Source: Bacillota bacterium (GTDB taxonomy: Bacteria; Bacillota; Clostridia; Christensenellales; Christensenellaceae). From it: a DNA stretch of 64,000 bases. Each line of letters starts with the position of its first letter. The stretch's first letter is position 1. Positions 1-7,886 of the stretch are shown in pieces. The notes under the pieces are model-generated. The model saw nothing but the letters and a program-made list of their open reading frames with translations. It had not been told where the DNA came from and searched no databases. The translations under genes and the position numbers were made by a program. Where the stretch lies: positions 62,001 to 126,000 of the forward strand of contig JAEYKI010000024.1 in the NCBI GenBank assembly GCA_023408315.1. The letters run 5' to 3'.

Positions 1-165
1 GATGCATATTTTCCGTTTGACGACAATGTTGAAACCGCGGCAAAGGCGGGCATTACCGCGATCATCCAGCCGGGCGGCTCCATCCGTGACGAGGACTGCA
101 TCAAAAAGTGCGACGAATACGGGATCGCGATGGTATTCACAGGCATAAGGCATTTTAAACATTAA
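1..165 (+). CDS. purH: PurH C-terminal end (partial)
   Basis: The window opens inside a reading frame whose last 54 residues match the C-terminus of the bifunctional AICAR transformylase/IMP cyclohydrolase, which makes the last two steps of de novo IMP synthesis. Visible hallmarks are DAYFPFDD near the start, then AAKAGITAIIQPGGSIRDE and the terminal FTGIRHFKH. The 5' part lies outside the window. It sits 13 bp upstream of purD, in the usual purH-purD order, so the two are probably co-transcribed. Confidence 0.93.
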   Translation, partial: DAYFPFDDNVETAAKAGITAIIQPGGSIRDEDCIKKCDEYGIAMVFTGIRHFKH

Positions 166-178
166 GGAAGCAGCTTAA

Positions 179-1432
179 ATGAAGATACTTGTTGTAGGCG
201 GCGGAGGCCGCGAGCATGCAATTATATGGAAGATTAAACGGACCCGGCCGGACGCGGAGTTGTATTGCGCGCCCGGAAACGGGGGGATTGCTCAATTGGC
301 GGCGTGCGTTCCCATATCCGTAACAGACGTGGCGGGGGTGGTAATCTGGGCCAGGCAGCACGAGATGGATCTGGTGGTGGTGGCGCAGGACGATCCGCTG
401 GCTCTGGGCATGGTGGACGAGCTTATAAAAAACCGCATCCGCGCGTTTGGGCCTACGCAAGCCTGCGCGGAGATTGAATGGAGCAAGAGCTATTCCAAAT
501 GGCTGATGCAAAAGTACGGCATACCCACTCCGGATTACCGGGCGTTTGAGGACGCGGACGAGGCGTTTGCGTTTTTGGAAAAAACGGAATACCCTACCGT
601 AGTAAAGGCGGATGGCCTCGCTTTGGGCAAGGGCGTACTAATCTGCGAGAACAAAGAGCAGGCGGCGGACGCCGTACGGCAGATTATGTTGGATAAAAAA
701 TTTGGGGACGCCGGAAGCAGGATTGTGATAGAGGAGTTTATCAGCGGCCCGGAAGTTTCCATTCTTGCCTTCTGCGACGGCAAAACAATACGGCCTATGC
801 TCTCCGCGCAGGATCATAAACGGGCGTTGGACGGAGACCGTGGCCTCAATACGGGCGGCATGGGCACGTTTGCTCCTTCACCCAAATACACGCCGGAGAT
901 GGAAGCGCTGGTTACAAAGGCCATTATAGAGCCCACCGTGCAGGCGTTGCGCGCGGAAGGCCGTGTATACCGCGGGGTGATCTTTTTTGGGCTTATGCTC
1001 ACCCAAAAGGGCCCCATGGTGCTGGAATACAACGCGCGGCTGGGGGACCCGGAAACGCAGTCTGTATTCATGCTTTTAAAGAACGACCTGGTGGACGTCA
1101 TGAACGCCTGCATAGACGGCACGCTGGATCAAATGAACCTTGAGTTTGAGGAAGGCAGCGCGGTTTGCGTGGTAATGGCTTCCGGCGGCTACCCGCAGGA
1201 ATACCAAAAAGGCCTGCCCGTGAATGGGCTGGATGCCGTTGACGGGGACGTTGTGGTGTTTCACGCGGGCACAAAGCTGGAGGACGGCAAGCTGGTTACC
1301 AGCGGCGGGCGCGTATTGGGCGTGGTGGCCAGGGGGGCCGATATTCCGGCAGCGCGTGAAAAAGCATACGCCAATGTGGAAAAAATACACTTTGAGGGCG
1401 CGCAGTACCGTAAAGACATAGGCATTAAATAA
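179..1432 (+). CDS. purD: Phosphoribosylamine-glycine ligase
   Basis: PurD joins glycine to 5-phosphoribosylamine using ATP, giving GAR in purine synthesis. At 417 aa it has the normal family length. The N-terminal domain starts MKILVVGGGGREHA. The ATP-grasp part shows VKADGLALGKGV near residue 142 and the metal/ATP-binding EYNARLGDPETQ near 283. An AAGGAAG ribosome binding site lies about 9 bp before the ATG. It follows purH directly and ends at a hairpin terminator, so it appears to be the last gene of a pur operon. Confidence 0.96.
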   Translation: MKILVVGGGGREHAIIWKIKRTRPDAELYCAPGNGGIAQLAACVPISVTDVAGVVIWARQHEMDLVVVAQDDPLALGMVDELIKNRIRAFGPTQACAEIEWSKSYSKWLMQKYGIPTPDYRAFEDADEAFAFLEKTEYPTVVKADGLALGKGVLICENKEQAADAVRQIMLDKKFGDAGSRIVIEEFISGPEVSILAFCDGKTIRPMLSAQDHKRALDGDRGLNTGGMGTFAPSPKYTPEMEALVTKAIIEPTVQALRAEGRVYRGVIFFGLMLTQKGPMVLEYNARLGDPETQSVFMLLKNDLVDVMNACIDGTLDQMNLEFEEGSAVCVVMASGGYPQEYQKGLPVNGLDAVDGDVVVFHAGTKLEDGKLVTSGGRVLGVVARGADIPAAREKAYANVEKIHFEGAQYRKDIGIK

Positions 1433-1480
1433 ACCTGTGCGGAATCGCGGCGGGAACATCCTCCAAAAAATTGAATCAGT

Positions 1481-1513
1481 AAGCATCTCCATACATTTGG
1501 AGGTGCTTTTTTT
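1481..1513 (+). terminator. Rho-independent terminator of pur operon
   Basis: Ten-bp stem AAGCATCTCC / GGAGGTGCTT (one G-T pair) with an 8-nt loop, followed by a run of T. It lies just after purD. Confidence 0.85.
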
Positions 1514-1609
1514 ATGTCTTGCTTTTTATTAGTTATGAAAATGTGCAATTTGGGAAGTATTGCTATGGAAGAAACAAGCTTCACCTATAAACCAGGAAAG
1601 GAAAGAGCA

Positions 1610-2161
1610 ATGAAAAAAACAGTATTAATAGTCTTAATTGCCATTTGCATGATTGTTTTTGCCGCGTGCGCGGCAGCGGATACGCAACAGACAGTGGGGG
1701 AGGCGAGCGCTTCGGCATCTGAACCGCCTTCCGAATCCGGCCTGCCGGTGGCATTTGCATCGCCTGAGGAATCCGCTACTTCTGTGATGGCTGCATCGCC
1801 GGAGGTCAGCCTGAGCGTGGCCTCCGAAGCGATTACTAAAACCGTGGACAAGATCATTGATGTAAACGCGCTCAACAGCGTGTTTGCGGCCGATCCCAAG
1901 CTTGCGGAAAACGGGGAACAAATGATAGTGGGGGTCAGCGGAAACACGCTCACCTATAACCTTACGTTCAGCAAAGATATCAGTTCAACCGGCCTGCCCG
2001 CAGATTTTAAAACAACCATGGAAAACACGCTGCAGGCTGCCATCGACCAGGCCGCAAAGCTTTATCCGGACCTTCCCGATTGCACGTTTGTATATAACGT
2101 GATCAACGGAGTAACGGGAGAGACTATTTTAACAGTTACAAAGACGTACAAGGCACAGTAA
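1610..2161 (+). CDS. Small Ser/Ala-rich lipoprotein
   Basis: This 183-aa protein is predicted to be exported and lipid-anchored: positive MKK start, hydrophobic core, and lipobox FAAC with Cys20. Residues 25-60 are a Ser/Glu/Ala/Pro linker, followed by a compact C-terminal domain of about 115 residues that I do not recognise. The start was set at 1610 because GGAAAGGAAAG lies just upstream and the signal peptide begins there; a longer in-frame extension upstream has no such signal. It stands alone between two terminators. Function unknown. Confidence 0.8.
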   Translation: MKKTVLIVLIAICMIVFAACAAADTQQTVGEASASASEPPSESGLPVAFASPEESATSVMAASPEVSLSVASEAITKTVDKIIDVNALNSVFAADPKLAENGEQMIVGVSGNTLTYNLTFSKDISSTGLPADFKTTMENTLQAAIDQAAKLYPDLPDCTFVYNVINGVTGETILTVTKTYKAQ

Positions 2162-2191
2162 GCAGCCTTCGCTGCAAATACATTAAAAGCT

Positions 2192-2226
2192 AAAAAGGGG
2201 CTGTTTTGAACTGATAGCTCCTTTTT
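2192..2226. terminator. Bidirectional terminator between convergent genes
   Basis: Stem AAAAAGGGGCT / AGCTCCTTTTT with one G-T pair and a 13-nt loop. A-run before and T-run after allow use from both sides. Confidence 0.75.
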
Positions 2227-2244
2227 AAAACGCAAAAAGCCCGC

Positions 2245-2607
2245 CTATTTATTTTCTACAAATTGCACCGTTACGCCGTTTGGGTCTTTTACGTAAAAGA
2301 ATCTGGTATTTGGATTTGGCTGAAAAGGGCCGGCCTCTATTTGAATGCCTTTCTGGCGCATCAAATCCATCGCATCGTCCAGATTATCCACCTCAAACCC
2401 AAGTGATATTCCTTCGCCGCTTCCAACAGGAGGCTGTTTTTTATTGCAGACTAGTTCCACCTTTGTAGGCTCGCTGCCCAAAAAAGCAATCTCCATTGCG
2501 TCTCCGGCCTGGAAACGCCGGGCAAGGGGAAGGCCTGCAATCTCCTGATAAAACCGCAGGGACTCACTCAAATCTTTTACCTGAATGGTGCACCAGCAAA
2601 ACTTCAT
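2245..2607 (-). CDS. VOC (glyoxalase/bleomycin resistance) family protein
   Basis: 120-aa single VOC domain built from two beta-alpha-beta-beta-beta units. It opens with CTIQVKDLSESLRFYQEI and ends FYVKDPNGVTVQFVENK, typical of glyoxalase-like proteins of unknown substrate. The start at 2607 fits GAGG 9 bp upstream; the alternative ATG five codons earlier overlaps that ribosome binding site. Metal ligands cannot be assigned with certainty. Monocistronic and convergent with the lipoprotein gene. Confidence 0.85.
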   Translation of the reverse strand: MKFCWCTIQVKDLSESLRFYQEIAGLPLARRFQAGDAMEIAFLGSEPTKVELVCNKKQPPVGSGEGISLGFEVDNLDDAMDLMRQKGIQIEAGPFQPNPNTRFFYVKDPNGVTVQFVENK

Positions 2608-2744
2608 TTTAAAAATCCTCATTTTTCGCTTAAATTTTGGTTCAATTTATTCGATAGTATATCCAGAAGTATATCATAAATTTGTCGGTAATGCCAGGAA
2701 AGCCGTATAAACGCGGCAAAAAATTACAAATATATTAAAATTAT

Positions 2745-2772
2745 TTGACATTTTTATGTATTGCGTTATAAA
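2745..2772 (+). promoter_or_regulatory. Sigma-A promoter of the NlpC/P60 gene
   Basis: TTGACA (2745-2750), 16 bp, TATAAA (2767-2772). Transcription would begin near 2779, so ATG 2773 cannot be the start of the following gene; this favours GTG 2809. Confidence 0.75.
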
Positions 2773-2808
2773 ATGAGTTTATTCTCTACTATTTTTAAGG
2801 TGACAATT

Positions 2809-4173
2809 GTGAACAGATATCAAAACGCGGACCGGAAAACAGAGGACGAACAGAGACGCATCAGAAGGCAGCATGCGTATCAGAATTTTGAGGAGCAAAA
2901 AAAACGGGGGAAGCGCTTTAAGATCAAGAAAAAAAATCTGGCTTTTACGGCAGCCGTCGTTTTTTTAGCGCTTACTATTCCTATTATTTTTGCAACTGCC
3001 GCCAACACCAATGAAGTGGAGAAAATGGCGCAGATCAGCATGAGCCCGTCTCCATCGCCCAGCCCGGTTGAAACGCCGACACCCACCGCCACAGGAGACT
3101 TGACGTCCGACCTGCTGGAGCAGACCGCCACCGCTACGCCCGTGGAGACGCCAACACCCGAGCCTTCCCCTTCGGTATCTGCCGCCGCGGCGTATTCGGT
3201 AATCAACCCTGGGACCAATGACCCGTTTGTGGCTGTTATTCAGCAGCGGCTTATGGATCTGCAGTATATGGATCAGGACGACCCCACAACATTATATGGG
3301 CCCGCGACCAAGCAGGCGATGGAGTATTTTCAGCGTAAAAATGGTTTGCAGCAGGACGGTATAGCGAGCGTTGATGCACAGACTCTGCTTTTTTCTGCCA
3401 ATGCAAAGCCATATACGGTATCCGAAGGGGATTCGGGTCCGGACGTGCAGTCCATTCAGGATAGGCTGGTTGAACTGGGTTACACGGTTGACCATACGGG
3501 GTATTTTGGTACGGATACAAAAAAAGCGGTTCAATACTTCCAGAGGATGAACGGGCTTACTCCGGATGGAAACGTGGGTTTCTACACAAAGGAAGCGCTC
3601 TATTCCAGTAAAGCGGAACCTTCGGTGGAATATACAAAAGCAAAGGAAGAAGCGGAAGCAGCGGCTAAAGCCTCCGCATCTGCCAGCAAGAGCAGCAGTT
3701 CGCCCCAACCCTCCACCTCCAGTTCCAGTTCGGCTCAGCCGTCGGCTTCGGCAAGCAGTTCGCCCGAGCCATCCGCAAGCCCGAGCGAATCAAAGGCCAA
3801 TGGCAGTGTGGAGGCGTTCATCAGCGCCGCGCTTGACCAGCTTGGAAAAACCTATGTGCTGGGGGGCAAGGGGCCCGATGTGTTTGACTGCTCCGGGCTT
3901 GTATATTACGCGCTTAAAGCCAGCGGAAACGGAATCCCATACATGACTTCTTACGGCTGGGCGGACGCAGGCCAGTATACAAAGATAGAAAGCATGAATA
4001 GCTTAAAACGGGGCGATGTGGTCTGCGAAACAGGACATGTTGGAATATACCTGGGGGATGGCAAAATTGTAAACGCATCTTCCAGTAACGGCAAGGTGAT
4101 TATATCGGAAAGTGTGTTCAGTTCCAGTTACTGGACCGGCAAATTTATATGCGGCCGCAGGGTGTTCCAGTAA
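2809..4173 (+). CDS. Membrane-anchored NlpC/P60 endopeptidase with two peptidoglycan-binding domains
   Basis: 454 aa from the GTG start, chosen because AAGGTG lies 6 bp upstream and the promoter lies over the earlier ATG. Order: basic cytoplasmic N-terminus, one membrane helix (about 36-60), Pro/Ser/Thr linker, two PG_binding_1 repeats (about 130-200 and 200-268), a Ser/Pro/Ala linker, and a C-terminal NlpC/P60 domain (about 331-454). The catalytic Cys is in DVFDCSGLVYY and the His in ETGHVGIYLGDG. The family cleaves gamma-D-Glu-diamino acid bonds in wall peptides. Its own promoter and a terminator make it monocistronic. Confidence 0.92.
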   Translation: MNRYQNADRKTEDEQRRIRRQHAYQNFEEQKKRGKRFKIKKKNLAFTAAVVFLALTIPIIFATAANTNEVEKMAQISMSPSPSPSPVETPTPTATGDLTSDLLEQTATATPVETPTPEPSPSVSAAAAYSVINPGTNDPFVAVIQQRLMDLQYMDQDDPTTLYGPATKQAMEYFQRKNGLQQDGIASVDAQTLLFSANAKPYTVSEGDSGPDVQSIQDRLVELGYTVDHTGYFGTDTKKAVQYFQRMNGLTPDGNVGFYTKEALYSSKAEPSVEYTKAKEEAEAAAKASASASKSSSSPQPSTSSSSSAQPSASASSSPEPSASPSESKANGSVEAFISAALDQLGKTYVLGGKGPDVFDCSGLVYYALKASGNGIPYMTSYGWADAGQYTKIESMNSLKRGDVVCETGHVGIYLGDGKIVNASSSNGKVIISESVFSSSYWTGKFICGRRVFQ

Positions 4174-4187
4174 TACGGTAAAAAAAG

Positions 4188-4218
4188 CAAAAGGCAGGGC
4201 TTGCGCGCTGCCTCTTTT
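4188..4218. terminator. Terminator between convergent genes
   Basis: AAAAGGCAG / CTGCCTCTTTT stem with a GC-rich loop between two convergent stop codons. Confidence 0.7.
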
Positions 4219-4248
4219 ATTATCAAAACGGCTTTAAAAGTGGGGCGA

Positions 4249-4710
4249 TTACTTGGAGGGCCCGGGGGTGGGAATGGTATATACTTTTTCCATGCCGGGC
4301 GCGTTGCGGACGCCGAAAGGAAGGGGGTCCATCCTGGATTCCTGAATGGTTGTGGTATCTGCAAAAACCTGCGAATTCTTATATACGTTGGTGTAATACC
4401 CCGGAAATTCCACCCGGATGGTATATCTGGAATAAGGGACGACTACGCTGGTTGCGGAAAGGGAATATTTTTTGGCGGGCGCCGGAAGGGCAATCTTCTC
4501 CGTGTTGCCGTCTATGCCTGTTTCCAGAACTTTGTTGGTGACAGGCCTTCCCTGGTCCTCACTATAAATCATTACCGTTGCCCGTGAAAGGGGACTGTCG
4601 TCTATGGAAGAGACGACCCGGACTGTTAAGTAACCGTTTTGCATTTCTATGTTCGCGGGAGAGCCGGGCGTACCTCTCCCTGGACTGGGTGGATTTGATT
4701 GGACAATCAT
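4249..4710 (-). CDS. Stand-alone carboxypeptidase-like regulatory domain, SleC N-terminal type
   Basis: 153 aa. After a Pro/Gly-rich start it holds one Ig-like domain: NGYLTVRVVSS, SRATVMIYSEDQG, YTIRVEFPGYY and VFADTTTIQESRMDPLPFG. This pattern resembles the N-terminal regulatory domain of SleC-like spore cortex enzymes (family knowledge), but no peptidoglycan-binding or hydrolase domain follows. The start at 4710 has AAAGGAGG 8 bp upstream; the longer frame lacks a site. No signal peptide. A spore role is inference. Confidence 0.72.
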   Translation of the reverse strand: MIVQSNPPSPGRGTPGSPANIEMQNGYLTVRVVSSIDDSPLSRATVMIYSEDQGRPVTNKVLETGIDGNTEKIALPAPAKKYSLSATSVVVPYSRYTIRVEFPGYYTNVYKNSQVFADTTTIQESRMDPLPFGVRNAPGMEKVYTIPTPGPSK

Positions 4711-4821
4711 TGGGCGACCTCCTTTGGGCACTGACCGGCATGCCCGTGAAAGGGCAGTGCGGCAGATGAACAAAACGTAATCACTATATAATATATTCAT
4801 GGCAAAGAATTGTTACGAATT

Positions 4822-4855
4822 TAAATAAAAACCCGGGAGCATGCGCTTCCGGGTT
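4822..4855 (-). terminator. Terminator of SPFH/RHH operon
   Basis: Read leftward: AACCCGGAA / TTCCCGGGTT arms with an 8-nt loop, followed by TTTTTATTT. Confidence 0.85.
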
Positions 4856-4935
4856 AAGTGCCTTTATGCTTTGAGGAACTAGGGGGCTCAAGTGGGCAGG
4901 CTTTTTGGGCTGCTATTCCGTGGCTGATTGTTCCG

Positions 4936-5121
4936 TTAGGAACAGCCGTCCGAATCATCGCCGGGCTTTTTGCTTTTTTGCCTTTTGCGCTCGCGCAGGG
5001 CGCCTTGCAGGATATACTCAATCTGGCCGTTGACGGAACGAAATTCATCTTCGGCCCATTTGTTGATATCTTCCCACATCCGGGGGCTTATGCGCAGCAG
5101 TATTGTTTTACGCTCGGCCAT
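4936..5121 (-). CDS. Arc-like ribbon-helix-helix protein partnered with SPFH protein
   Basis: 61 aa. The start MAERKTILLRISPRMWEDI is a typical beta strand plus helix of Arc/MetJ DNA-binding proteins, followed by a second helix (SVNGQIEYILQGALRERKRQ) and a charged tail. An AAAAGGGA site precedes the ATG, 13 bp after the SPFH stop codon, so the two are co-transcribed. Small Arc-like proteins next to SPFH genes recur in other bacteria (recollection, not searched). It could bind the inverted repeat at 6025-6057 that controls its own operon. Confidence 0.8.
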   Translation of the reverse strand: MAERKTILLRISPRMWEDINKWAEDEFRSVNGQIEYILQGALRERKRQKSKKPGDDSDGCS

Positions 5122-5134
5122 GGGCGTATCCCTT

Positions 5135-6004
5135 TTAATACAGCGTTCCCGCGTTAATTACAGGCTGCGCGGCACGTTCGCCGCAAAGCACCACCATCAG
5201 GTTGCTTACCATGGCAGCCTTTCGTTCCTCATCCAAATGCGCCATGCCGTTTTTGTCTATTGTTTTTAGCGCCATTTCAACCATGCCCACCGCGCCTTCC
5301 ACAATCTTCTGGCGGGCGGCCACAATGGAGGAAGCCTGCTGGCGCTGCAGCATGGCAGCGGCAATTTCGGGCGCATAAGCCAGATGGCTCAGTCGCGCTT
5401 CATCGATAACAACACCCGCCTTGCCCAGGCGTTCCTGCAGCTCTTTTGCAAGCGCCACGGCAACTTCGTCCGCGCTGCCTCTTAGGGACCATTTGTGCGT
5501 TTCGTCTATAATGTCGTACGGGTACATGCCTGCCAGGTGGCGGATGGCCGATTCGCTTTGTATCTTGACGTATTCGGCGTAATTTTCCACGTCAAACAAC
5601 GCCTGGTACGTATTCTGCACATGCCATACCACCACGGCGGCAATCTCTATGGGATTGCCCATTTCATCATTCACTTTGAGGCGTTCGCCGTTTAGGTTGC
5701 GGGACCTAAGGGATACCTTCCGTTTGGTGTAGAAAGGGTTTATCCAGCGCAGGCCCGTTTGCTTAACCGTTCCCCTGTATGCGCCAAAGAGCATTAAGGC
5801 TGCCGCAACATTGGGCTGCAGTGTAAAAAAACCGGGCAGAAGAAAGCACGCCGCCACGACGATCACAATCCCCAGAGCGGCCAAAAGGTCTGTCTGAGGG
5901 GAGACGGAAGCCAGATAAAGAAGCCAAACCGCCAGCGTAAAGAGCAGCAGCACCACAACAAGCATTGCAATGCCCGAACCAACCTTTATTTCTTTCTCAT
6001 CCAT
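5135..6004 (-). CDS. SPFH/Band 7 domain membrane protein
   Basis: 289 aa. Two hydrophobic segments (about 10-35 and 38-70) form an N-terminal hairpin, followed by a SPFH domain: GLRWINPFYTKRKVSLR, then the strands EIAAVVVWHVQNTYQALFDV and the helical region with VVIDEARLSHLAYAPEIAAAML. SPFH proteins oligomerise on membranes as scaffolds. The C-terminal 60 residues are helical. GGAGGTG lies 9 bp before the ATG. First gene of a two-gene operon with the RHH protein. Confidence 0.92.
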   Translation of the reverse strand: MDEKEIKVGSGIAMLVVVLLLFTLAVWLLYLASVSPQTDLLAALGIVIVVAACFLLPGFFTLQPNVAAALMLFGAYRGTVKQTGLRWINPFYTKRKVSLRSRNLNGERLKVNDEMGNPIEIAAVVVWHVQNTYQALFDVENYAEYVKIQSESAIRHLAGMYPYDIIDETHKWSLRGSADEVAVALAKELQERLGKAGVVIDEARLSHLAYAPEIAAAMLQRQQASSIVAARQKIVEGAVGMVEMALKTIDKNGMAHLDEERKAAMVSNLMVVLCGERAAQPVINAGTLY

Positions 6005-6024
6005 AATTTTGCACCTCCAAATAT

Positions 6025-6057
6025 ATCATAATGATATCGCTATAATATCATTATGAT
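6025..6057. promoter_or_regulatory. Perfect 13-bp inverted repeat operator of SPFH operon
   Basis: ATCATAATGATAT, 7-bp spacer CGCTATA, then ATATCATTATGAT: every base of the 13-bp arms pairs. It covers the leftward -10 TATTAT (plus-strand 6042-6047), whose -35 TTGCAT lies at 6065-6070 with 17-bp spacing. The geometry suits a dimeric or tetrameric repressor, plausibly the operon's own RHH protein. Confidence 0.75.
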
Positions 6058-6146
6058 TCCTGTAATGCAAGCGTGCTTATCGCAAAAGTACAAAAAAGTT
6101 TTTATGGGCATACATTGTAGTACTATCTTTATATGGAGGAAAGCAA

Positions 6147-6557
6147 ATGGAAGAAAACGCAATAAAAAACGGGTTTATGAATTGCGATACATGCGAGTTG
6201 ATTGCGGGGGCGAATATGGACGTACATTTAAACCGCAACGAATGTGAAGTGCGCGCGGACATCATTGTGGAGAAAAAAAGAAGCGTAAGAATATGGGGGC
6301 AGGTTTTAACAACGGACCAAACTCCTGTGGAAAACGCTCTGATTCAACTGATACGCGTTTCCACAACATGTAATTGCGGCAAAACGATATACGAGGGAGT
6401 TGCGCATACCATAACGGACAACAAGGGTTTTTACCAGTTTGACGTTTGCTCTGCGCTGGATGATTTATTCAAGATTATTGTGGGAAAACCGGTACCCTGC
6501 GTACGGGCCATCCCGTTGCTGGAGGAGAGCCTGGAAGCGGCTTTTTTTAGGGATTAG
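6147..6557 (+). CDS. Cys-containing carboxypeptidase-like regulatory domain protein
   Basis: 136 aa with GGAGG before the ATG. The N-terminal part has a paired-Cys stretch (FMNCDTCELIAG), and residues 45-130 form an Ig-like regulatory domain: VRIWGQVLTTDQTPVENALIQL, ITDNKGFYQFDVC. About eight Cys residues are spread through the protein; no signal peptide or membrane segment is visible. This is the second stand-alone domain of this class in 2 kb. Possibly a spore or surface-layer structural component; that is inference. Confidence 0.7.
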   Translation: MEENAIKNGFMNCDTCELIAGANMDVHLNRNECEVRADIIVEKKRSVRIWGQVLTTDQTPVENALIQLIRVSTTCNCGKTIYEGVAHTITDNKGFYQFDVCSALDDLFKIIVGKPVPCVRAIPLLEESLEAAFFRD

Positions 6558-6566
6558 AGCGTAAAA

Positions 6567-6594
6567 AATGAACTCCCGTCACTGGGAGTTCATT
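6567..6594. terminator. Terminator between convergent genes
   Basis: Perfect 11-bp stem AATGAACTCCC / GGGAGTTCATT with 6-nt loop; the U-run is stronger for leftward transcription. Confidence 0.85.
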
Positions 6595-6623
6595 GTTCCA
6601 TTTTTCAAACAACCAAGCGGCCG

Positions 6624-6746
6624 TTATTTCTGCTTTCCTGAGGAAGGTTTTGTATTTTGCGCGGGTTTGGTTGCGGTGTTGGCAGGATTAGTATTTTTGG
6701 TTGGGCTTTTTTGGGCGTTTTGCGTCCGGGCATCGTTTTTGGCCAT
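6624..6746 (-). CDS. 40-aa hydrophilic Lys/Asn/Thr-rich protein
   Basis: Short gene supported by complete signals: promoter at 6774-6802, GGAGGTG 7 bp before the ATG, and a terminator downstream. The product starts MAKNDARTQNAQK and ends KPSSGKQK. It is almost free of hydrophobic residues, rich in Lys, Asn, Thr, Pro and Gln, and probably unfolded. It recalls small spore-specific basic proteins but I cannot assign a family. Confidence 0.7.
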   Translation of the reverse strand: MAKNDARTQNAQKSPTKNTNPANTATKPAQNTKPSSGKQK

Positions 6747-6773
6747 GATTGTACACCTCCATAATTTTTTTTA

Positions 6774-6802
6774 ATTGTATAAAAAAGGGACAAGCCCGTC
6801 AA
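6774..6802 (-). promoter_or_regulatory. Sigma-A promoter of the 40-aa gene
   Basis: On the minus strand TTGACG, 17 bp, TACAAT; about 27 bp from the -10 to the start codon. Confidence 0.7.
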
Positions 6803-6968
6803 TAAATTCGCGAAAGTAGTGTAAAAGATATAAAATAAAGCTATTTTCGCAAGGTTTGCGCCCAATGACCTATGCGGGTATATCCGGCGGATATTACTTA
6901 CTTTTTACTTTAAATGTACGCGCCGCTATGGTATCATAAGGGAAATGCTGCCAGAAGGGGGAGTAACT

Positions 6969-7886
6969 TTGGAAAAAATAATCGAGGTAGCCGGCCTTGA
7001 AAAAAGCTACAAGGACGTTAAAGCGGTGCGAGGCATAGATTTTTATGTGGTGGCCGGCACATTATTTGCGTTTTTGGGGCCAAACGGAGCTGGAAAATCC
7101 ACAACCATCGATATGATCTGCACGTTGCTTGCGCCCGATGCAGGCAGCGTAACCGTAGGCGGATACGAGCTGGGCAGGGAAGATGAACAAATACGCAACA
7201 ATATTGGCGTTGTGTTTCAGAACGGCGTGCTGGACGAACTGCTGACGGTGCGCGAGAATATGGAAATGCGTGCCAGTATGTACGGGCTCAAAGGAGGACG
7301 TCTTGCGTCCTGCATCCGCAGGGCTGCCAATGCCGCGGAAGTAACGGAGTTCTTGGACAGGCGCTATGGCAAGCTTTCCGGCGGGCAAAAAAGGCGCGCG
7401 GATATTGCGCGCTCCCTGGTGCATACGCCCAAAATATTGTTTTTGGATGAGCCAACCACCGGGCTTGACCCGAAGACCCGTAAAAGCGTCTGGAATACCA
7501 TCCGCCAATTGCAGCAGGAGGAGGGTCTTACCGTGTTTTTAACCACGCACTATATGGAAGAAGCGGCGGGCGCGGATTATGTGGCGGTAATAGACGGCGG
7601 CCTGATTACGGCCAAAGGGACTCCGGCGGAACTGCGCTCCCAGCACAGCAGCGATACGCTCAGGCTTTCGCCTCTGGATATGGAAGCGGCGCAAAACCTG
7701 CTTGCAGCGCAAAAAATACCTTTTGAAACCAATGGCGTTCGGCTTGATATCCGCCTGGAAAAAACGCTGGACGCGCTCCCCGTTTTAAACGGTATGGAAG
7801 GCATGCTAAGCGGATTTGAAGTGGTGAGCGGCAGTATGGACGACGCGTTTTTGACCATTACGGGGGGGAGCGTGAGGGAATCATGA
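6969..7886 (+). CDS. ABC-2 type exporter ATP-binding protein (DrrA-like)
   Basis: About 305 aa. All ATPase motifs are present: Walker A GPNGAGKST, signature LSGGQKRRADIA, Walker B ILFLDEPTTGLDP and the switch His in TTHYMEEA. A C-terminal region of about 90 residues is typical of DrrA-like drug or lipid exporters. I favour TTG 6969 because AAGGGGG lies 7 bp upstream; ATG 6945 is also possible but its AAGGG is only 2 bp away. It overlaps the permease gene by 4 bp (ATGA), so the pair is translationally coupled. Confidence 0.93.
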   Translation: MEKIIEVAGLEKSYKDVKAVRGIDFYVVAGTLFAFLGPNGAGKSTTIDMICTLLAPDAGSVTVGGYELGREDEQIRNNIGVVFQNGVLDELLTVRENMEMRASMYGLKGGRLASCIRRAANAAEVTEFLDRRYGKLSGGQKRRADIARSLVHTPKILFLDEPTTGLDPKTRKSVWNTIRQLQQEEGLTVFLTTHYMEEAAGADYVAVIDGGLITAKGTPAELRSQHSSDTLRLSPLDMEAAQNLLAAQKIPFETNGVRLDIRLEKTLDALPVLNGMEGMLSGFEVVSGSMDDAFLTITGGSVRES

